18,529 nucleotides of DNA from Bacteroidales bacterium UBA4866 (GTDB lineage Bacteria > Bacteroidota > Bacteroidia > Bacteroidales > P3): positions 1 through 18,529 of the forward strand of contig DHDW01000027.1 in the NCBI GenBank assembly GCA_002399565.1, written 5' to 3'. This document shows, in pieces, positions 14,954-18,529 of the stretch; position 1 is the stretch's first letter, and every line of letters starts with the position of its first letter. The position numbers and the translations under genes are program-made. Under the pieces are notes generated by a model that was not told where the DNA came from, did not search any database, and saw nothing but the letters and a program-made list of their open reading frames with translations.

Positions 14954-16612
14954 ATGACAGAAAAAATTCAAACTTTAAGAGATAACCCTAAAATGAGATG
15001 GTTTGCTCTTGTTTTATTAGCGTTTGCTATGTTTTGTTCGTATATCTTTATGGATATACTTTCTCCAATTAAGGATTTAATGCAATCAACGAGAGGTTGG
15101 GACTCAACAGCCTTTGGGACAATGCAGGGAAGTGAAACCTTCTTAAATGTATTCATTTTCTTCCTGATTTTTGCAGGTATTATCCTTGACAAAATGGGAG
15201 TTCGTTTCACTGCAATCTTGTCGGGTCTTGTGATGTTAGTTGGAGCGGTTATTAAATGGTATTCAGTATCAGATTCATTCGTTGGTTCTGGCTTGGAAAA
15301 TTGGTTTAATAACAATCTAAACTATATTCCAGGTTTTCAAGAACTAGGTATTGCTCCTTTCTATAAAGGAATGCCTGCGAGTGCTAAACTTGCATCAGTA
15401 GGATTTATGGTTTTTGGATGCGGAGTTGAAATGGCGGGTATTACTGTAAGTCGTGGTATCGTAAAATGGTTTAAAGGCAGAGAAATGGCTTTGGCTATGG
15501 GTTCTGAAATGGCTTTGGCTCGATTGGGAGTTGCTACTTGTATGATATTCTCTCCAATGATAGCAAAGGCAGATATTTTTGGAGGAGCTAATGTTTCTCA
15601 CTCTGTTGCTTTCGGTGTAATTTTATTGATGGTTGCATTAATTATGTTTATTGTTTATTTCTTTATGGACAAAAAACTTGATTCTCAAACTGGTGAAGCT
15701 GAAGAAAAAGATGATCCATTCCGTTTAAAAGATCTTAAAGGCATCCTTACAAGTTGGGGATTTTGGTTAGTTGCATTGCTTTGTGTACTTTATTACTCAG
15801 CAATCTTCCCATTCCAAAAATATGCAGTAAATATGCTACAATGTAACCTTACTTTCACACAACCTGAAGCAGGTAGTTTCTGGGCAGGTAATACAGTAAC
15901 ATTTATTCAATATGTTATAATGTTAATCAGTGCAGCAACAGCTTTTATGTCAAATTTCTCAAAGAAAAACACAAAAATAGCACTATTGATAACATCTGTT
16001 GTTGGTTTAATTGTTTTCTGTTATATGGGTTATATGCGTCAATCAGCAGAAACTATTTTCGCAGTATTTCCACTATTAGCAGTAGGTATTACTCCAATTT
16101 TAGGTAAATATGTTGATAATAAAGGTAAAGCAGCTTCTATGTTGATGATTGGTTCACTTCTTTTGATTGCTTGTCACTTAACATTTGCATTCATACTTCC
16201 AATGGCAAAAGGTAATGCAATTGCTGGAGTATTAATTGCTTATATTACTATTTTAGTTCTTGGTGCATCATTTTCACTTGTTCCTGCAAGTTTATGGCCA
16301 AGTGTTCCTAAATTGGTTGATAGCAAGGTTATAGGTTCTGCATACGCATTAATTTTCTGGATTCAAAACATAGGATTATGGCTTTTCCCTCTTCTTATTG
16401 GAAAAATATTAGATTCTTCAAACCCTGAAATTGTTGCTGCAGTAAAAAACGGAACAATGACTCCTGAAGTTGCTGCTCAAAGTTATAATTATACAAACCC
16501 ACTACTTATGTTAGCATTCCTTGGATTAGCTGCATTAATACTTGGTCTTGTATTGAAAAGAATTGATAAGAAAAAAGGACTTGGTTTGGAATTACCAAAT
16601 ATCCAAAAATAG
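14954..16612 (+). CDS. MFS transporter, MFSD1-like
   Basis: 552 residues from the ATG chosen because the longer TTG frame begins inside the promoter. It is a polytopic inner-membrane protein. The MFS motif A is seen twice: GIILDKMGVR (75-84) in the N half and GKYVDNKGK (384-392) in the C half. Other diagnostic blocks are SRGIVKWFKGREMALAMG (about 166-183) and PASLWPSVPK...GSAYALIFWIQNIG (444-474), which resemble the MFSD1 branch. Characterised mammalian MFSD1 exports dipeptides from lysosomes; whether that holds here is inference. It is longer than usual for the family. Between TM7 (about 268-288) and the helix preceding the second motif A there are two extra hydrophobic segments (about 314-335 and 341-361), suggesting 14 helices instead of 12. 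The gene is monocistronic with its own promoter and terminator. Confidence 0.85.
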   Translation: MTEKIQTLRDNPKMRWFALVLLAFAMFCSYIFMDILSPIKDLMQSTRGWDSTAFGTMQGSETFLNVFIFFLIFAGIILDKMGVRFTAILSGLVMLVGAVIKWYSVSDSFVGSGLENWFNNNLNYIPGFQELGIAPFYKGMPASAKLASVGFMVFGCGVEMAGITVSRGIVKWFKGREMALAMGSEMALARLGVATCMIFSPMIAKADIFGGANVSHSVAFGVILLMVALIMFIVYFFMDKKLDSQTGEAEEKDDPFRLKDLKGILTSWGFWLVALLCVLYYSAIFPFQKYAVNMLQCNLTFTQPEAGSFWAGNTVTFIQYVIMLISAATAFMSNFSKKNTKIALLITSVVGLIVFCYMGYMRQSAETIFAVFPLLAVGITPILGKYVDNKGKAASMLMIGSLLLIACHLTFAFILPMAKGNAIAGVLIAYITILVLGASFSLVPASLWPSVPKLVDSKVIGSAYALIFWIQNIGLWLFPLLIGKILDSSNPEIVAAVKNGTMTPEVAAQSYNYTNPLLMLAFLGLAALILGLVLKRIDKKKGLGLELPNIQK

Positions 16613-16635
16613 TTTTTAACTAAACAAAAATATTT

Positions 16636-16669
16636 AATAGGCTAAGATTAATTTCTTAGCCTATTTTTT
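16636..16669 (+). terminator. Rho-independent terminator of the MFS gene
   Basis: AATAGGCTAAGA (16636-16647) pairs perfectly with TCTTAGCCTATT (16654-16665) around a 6-nt loop, and the plus strand continues with a T run to 16669. It starts 24 nt after the MFS stop codon. Confidence 0.93.
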
Positions 16670-16693
16670 CAATAAATACTATTTCTGTATATT

Positions 16694-16778
16694 GAAATCA
16701 AGTTTCAGTAAAATGAAATCAAATAAAAATTTATTAGAATCAAGTTTTAATAAAATAGAATCAAGTTTCATTTTTCTA
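16694..16778. repeat. 21-22-nt degenerate tandem repeat, four units
   Basis: Units start at 16694, 16715, 16737 and 16758. Each begins GAAATCAAG / GAATCAAG or close to it, followed by TTT and an AT-rich remainder; units 1, 3 and 4 share GAA(A)TCAAGTTT. Unit 1 is framed by TGAAA / TTTCA, giving a small dyad. The array lies just past the MFS terminator in a convergent intergenic region. Confidence 0.7.
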
Positions 16779-16805
16779 AAACAAAGAAAAAAATAAGATT
16801 ATATA

Positions 16806-16840
16806 CTGACAAGAATAAATTAAATCTGACAAGAATAAAT
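16806..16840. repeat. Direct repeat of 15 bp, two copies, 20-nt period
   Basis: CTGACAAGAATAAAT occurs at 16806-16820 and again, identical, at 16826-16840. It lies about 28 nt beyond the four-unit 21-nt repeat in the same spacer. Together with the adjoining sequence to 16979 there is no recognised gene; a 41-codon ATG frame (16869-16994) is discussed as a low-confidence finding. Confidence 0.75.
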
Positions 16841-16979
16841 CACATACTCAATTTAACAAATCTAAAGCATGAGAATTGCAACAATAAGACCTTTGTTAAT
16901 CCTGCTCTCAATTTTTAAATTCTCAGAGCGTTCAGAAAACAAGATTAAAAAAAGGAAAATAGAAGAGCTTAGTTGCTGC

Positions 16980-17033
16980 AAACAGGATATTTAGCATAAA
17001 AAAACATGAAATTTTTAAATAAACATCCTGTTT
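16980..17033. terminator. Hairpin between convergent genes, probable terminator
   Basis: AAACAGGAT (16980-16988) and ATCCTGTTT (17025-17033) form a 9-bp stem. The interior can pair further (ATTTA with TAAAT, 16989-16993 and 17016-17020) with a bulge. The plus strand continues TTATTTT, so the T-tail is better for rightward transcripts. It also lies 40 nt past the XRE gene's stop on the minus strand and may serve that operon. Confidence 0.5.
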
Positions 17034-17072
17034 TTATTTTATACTTAACAAGATTATTCTAAGAAAGATAAC

Positions 17073-17279
17073 TTATTTCCAATCGCTCTCCTCTAAAGTG
17101 AAAATATCTTCAACTTTTTTGCCAAAAATATGTGCAATCTTCATAATAACTGTTGCCGATGGCACATATTTTTCCAATTCTATAGCATTAATCGTTTGAC
17201 GAGAAACACCAATCCTATCGGCTAACTCCTGTTGCGAGATTTTCAAGATAGCCCTTTCAACTCTAATATTATTCTTCAT
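17073..17279 (-). CDS. XRE/Cro-CI-family small transcriptional regulator
   Basis: 68 residues, almost entirely one HTH domain. The helix-turn-helix is seen in SQQELADRIGVSRQTINAIE (about 15-34), followed by the YVPSATVIMKIAHIFGKKVEDIF segment typical of short single-domain repressors. It has no ligand or dimerisation domain. Its start overlaps the 3' end of the membrane-protein gene by 11 nt, so the two are translationally coupled. This pairing of a small XRE regulator with a four-helix membrane protein is common in bacteria and suggests that the membrane protein modulates the regulator or is its regulatory target; this is inference. A dyad near the operon promoter (17826-17849) is a candidate operator for autoregulation. 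Confidence 0.93.
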   Translation of the reverse strand: MKNNIRVERAILKISQQELADRIGVSRQTINAIELEKYVPSATVIMKIAHIFGKKVEDIFTLEESDWK

Positions 17280-17760
17280 CTTTCTTAGCGCTACGATTAA
17301 ACCTAAAAATATCTATCCTAAACTTTATCACAAACAAAAGTAAAAAGAAAAGAAAGTCAAACCAAAAAACAAAAAGAGCATCAAATCCATAAATAAAAAA
17401 AATTGCAAGAATTAAAAGCACACAAGTAACTAAAACCGACCAAACCAAAGCTCTTTCTCTTATTTTAGAAACATATTCATCTTCATTTCTTTCCCTTGAG
17501 AAAGCAATAAATACAAATCCAATTATCATCAAGACAGGGAAAAGCGTAGCCATAAATGAAGTTTTAGCTAAAACAAAATAATCTTTTTCTGGAATTAGAT
17601 TATATATCTTTTCTAATCCAACAATAGCAGGCATCTTAAAATTAAAGTCGAACTTGTCTGCAAAAAAGATTACTCCAATTACGAAATACAGTAATGTAAC
17701 AATTGAAATTATCCAACCTATTTTCCTAAAACAAGTTGGGAACAAGAAAGTTTTTTTCAT
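17269..17760 (-). CDS. Four-helix membrane protein paired with XRE regulator
   Basis: 163 residues. Four predicted transmembrane segments lie at about 13-33, 68-87, 104-124 and 128-147. A conserved-looking charged linker, SRERNEDEYVSKIRERAL (88-105), connects TM2 and TM3, and a basic C-terminal tail (FRFNRSAKKDEE) follows. I recognise the general layout and the (E)DEY-x-x-x-(I/L)R-x-x-(A/S)L linker from membrane proteins that sit beside small XRE regulators in Bacteroidota, but no function is established. It is the first gene of the two-gene operon, with a clear promoter at 17800-17830 and a 3' overlap of 11 nt with the regulator gene. Confidence 0.8.
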   Translation of the reverse strand: MKKTFLFPTCFRKIGWIISIVTLLYFVIGVIFFADKFDFNFKMPAIVGLEKIYNLIPEKDYFVLAKTSFMATLFPVLMIIGFVFIAFSRERNEDEYVSKIRERALVWSVLVTCVLLILAIFFIYGFDALFVFWFDFLFFLLLFVIKFRIDIFRFNRSAKKDEE

Positions 17761-17799
17761 ACTTAAACATTTTTTTGATTAATATTCTATTCAACGATG

Positions 17800-17830
17800 C
17801 AAAAGTATAAATTATTTTTCATTATGACAA
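17800..17830 (-). promoter_or_regulatory. Promoter of the membrane protein / XRE operon
   Basis: On the minus strand TTG (17830-17828), a 20-nt spacer and TACTTTTG (17807-17800) match the Bacteroidota consensus. The start codon follows at 17760, giving a leader of roughly 35 nt. Confidence 0.78.
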
Positions 17831-17849
17831 ATATATTTTACATTTTGTC
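17826..17849. promoter_or_regulatory. Candidate operator dyad overlapping the -33 element
   Basis: GACAAA (17826-17831) and TTTGTC (17844-17849) form an inverted repeat with a 12-nt AT-rich centre. The left half overlaps the -33 TTG of the promoter, which is the expected position for a repressor site. Binding by the XRE regulator encoded in this operon is a guess from position. Confidence 0.35.
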
Positions 17850-17885
17850 TAAATCATTGTTCTTTTCGATAATGAAATCCTACTT

Positions 17886-17950
17886 CAAAGACATTATTAT
17901 TTTATAGAATAACATTAATATTTCTCTGAATAACACTATTATTTTTCTCC
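17886..17950. repeat. AT-rich 21-23-nt degenerate repeat, three units
   Basis: Units start at 17886, 17907 and 17928. The second and third share GAATAACA-(T/C)-TA-(A/T)-TATTT and differ mostly at their ends; the first is weaker (about 13 of 21 positions match the second). It leads directly into the palindromic array at 17953-18135, with a similar period. Confidence 0.5.
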
Positions 17951-17952
17951 AA

Positions 17953-18135
17953 GATAGTTATCTCGAAGGTTAATGATAACTATCCCCCAATCAAAAAGTG
18001 CGACTTTTTGATTAGAAAGTGCGACTTTTCAGACAAAAAGTGCGACTTTTCGAGTAAGAAAGTCGCACTTTTTGAACTTGAGATAACTATAAAAACTATA
18101 TGGGATAACTATCAAGACTTAAAAACATAGTTATC
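17953..18135. repeat. Phased array of GATAACTATC elements, five copies in both orientations
   Basis: GATAACTATC or its complement occurs at 17953-17962 (inverted), 17975-17984, 18082-18091 (last base differs), 18104-18113 and 18126-18135 (inverted, first base differs). Each is a near-palindrome (GATA-AC-TATC). Two copies lie left and three right of the AAAGTGCGACTTT block. Neighbouring centres are 22, 22 and 22 bp apart within the blocks. Confidence 0.85.
17989..18073. repeat. Four copies of a 13-bp palindromic element AAAGTGCGACTTT
   Basis: Copies lie at 17995-18007, 18016-18028, 18037-18049 and, inverted at the centre (CGC for GCG), 18059-18071. Starts are 21, 21 and 22 nt apart, with 8-9-nt unrelated spacers. 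Each copy is a short dyad (AAAGT / ACTTT about a 3-nt centre); the first extends to a perfect 11-bp stem with 3-nt loop (17989-18013). Copies 3 and 4 also pair with each other as a 15-bp perfect stem (18035-18049 with 18059-18073, 9-nt loop). Confidence 0.9.
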
Positions 18136-18165
18136 TTGAAATATTATTATAAGGTTTTGGCGTAA

Positions 18166-18207
18166 ATAGATAATAATATGGTTTCGAAAAACTATATTAT
18201 TATCTAT
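18166..18207 (-). terminator. Strong hairpin downstream of aspS
   Basis: A 19-bp stem (18166-18184 with 18189-18207) has one G-T wobble and a 4-nt loop, which reads UUCG on the minus-strand RNA. It begins 8 nt past the aspS stop codon, so it is positioned as its terminator or 3' stabiliser. The tract that follows on the minus strand (TTTACGCC) is a poor U-run, so termination efficiency is uncertain. Confidence 0.6.
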
Positions 18208-18214
18208 AAAGTTC

Positions 18215-18529
18215 CTATTCCTTTACTATAAGTTGAATGTTTAGCTCGTCAAGTTGGGCTTGGGAGATTTTGGAAGGGGAGTTTATCATTGTGTCTCTTC
18301 CGTTATTGTTCTTTGGAAATGCAATAAAGTCTCTTATGGTTTCAACTCCTGCAAATATTGAACATAATCTGTCAAAGCCAAAAGCTATTCCTCCATGAGG
18401 TGGTGCTCCATATTCAAAGGCATCTAAAAGAAATCCAAATTGTTTTTGAGCTTCTTCTTCACTAAATCCCAACACCTTAAACATATCCTTTTGCATATTC
18501 TTATCGTAAATACGAATTGAACCTCCTCC
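18215..18529 (-). CDS. aspS: Aspartyl-tRNA synthetase, C-terminal part (runs off window)
   Basis: Only the last 104 residues are inside the window; the reading frame is open to the right edge and the start is beyond it. An internal ATG at 18496 is not the true start, because the frame continues upstream with [11 protein letters not shown]. Class II synthetase motif 3 is visible in [10 protein letters not shown], preceded by [17 protein letters not shown] and followed by [10 protein letters not shown], all characteristic of AspRS (aspartate plus ATP loaded onto tRNA-Asp in the cytosol). The C-terminus ends with a short ...[13 protein letters not shown] tail like that of other bacterial AspRS. 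Whether it is the discriminating or non-discriminating type cannot be judged from this part. Confidence 0.96.
   Translation of the reverse strand, partial: GGGSIRIYDKNMQKDMFKVLGFSEEEAQKQFGFLLDAFEYGAPPHGGIAFGFDRLCSIFAGVETIRDFIAFPKNNNGRDTMINSPSKISQAQLDELNIQLIVKE

Noticed and set aside
17073..17760. Toxin-antitoxin pair
   Set aside because: The upstream gene is a four-helix membrane protein without toxin motifs, and the regulator lacks an antitoxin-type second domain. An ordinary regulator/membrane pair fits better, though it is not excluded.
17989..18073. CRISPR array
   Set aside because: Repeat cores of 13 bp with 8-9-nt spacers and one inverted copy do not fit CRISPR geometry, and no cas gene is present.
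17953..18135. TIGR-type guide array with short spacers
   Set aside because: The short spacers between dyads are suggestive, but there are only nine units of two words, no Nop-domain (Tas-like) gene is in the window, and the spacing is better described as a single phased period.
18215..18496. A complete 93-residue protein starting at the internal ATG 18496
   Set aside because: The frame stays open to the window edge and encodes aspartyl-tRNA synthetase sequence upstream of that ATG.

Overview
The window looks like a chromosomal segment of an AT-rich member of the Bacteroidota. The evidence is a TonB-dependent receptor with an N-terminal carboxypeptidase-regulatory-like domain, a PorV/PorQ-type outer-membrane protein, SecD and SecF fused in one chain, and several promoters of the TTG / TAnnTTTG type used in this phylum. 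Start codons lack strong Shine-Dalgarno sequences. The species cannot be named from the sequence alone. No rRNA, tRNA, insertion sequence or phage gene was seen.

Layout. Positions 1-600 are non-coding, with a leftward promoter near 110, a short 9-nt tandem repeat and a terminator at 537-573. The minus strand from 1479 to 606 carries greA and a HIT-family nucleotide-binding protein separated by one base. The minus strand from 11553 down to 1561 carries a small one-helix membrane protein, a 1222-residue TonB-dependent receptor, a 1588-residue secreted protein and a PorV/PorQ-family beta-barrel, with gaps of only 30-52 nt. This probable operon has a good promoter at 11573-11602 and a terminator at 1506-1535. 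secDF (11667-14702) precedes it on the same strand. A divergent intergenic region with two promoters separates secDF from a plus-strand MFSD1-like transporter (14954-16612). A repeat-bearing convergent spacer follows, then an overlapping membrane-protein/XRE-regulator gene pair (17760-17073, minus). A repeat island lies at 17886-18135, and the 3' end of aspS runs off the right edge.

How it fits together. The receptor, giant secreted protein and PorV-like barrel all appear to be exported to or across the outer membrane. They are plausibly a dedicated surface system in which the PorV-like protein shuttles or anchors the large protein, possibly through type IX secretion; this is inference. SecDF supports the Sec step all three need, but it is a housekeeping gene. 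greA, aspS and the HIT protein are ordinary housekeeping genes.

Most unusual structures. (1) The receptor / 1588-residue protein / PorV-like cassette. (2) An array between aspS and the regulator pair in which two different palindromic words are laid out with a constant 21-22 bp centre-to-centre spacing over about 180 bp, roughly two helical turns. (3) A terminator whose 3' arm sits inside a promoter spacer. (4) An MFS transporter with what looks like an extra transmembrane hairpin.
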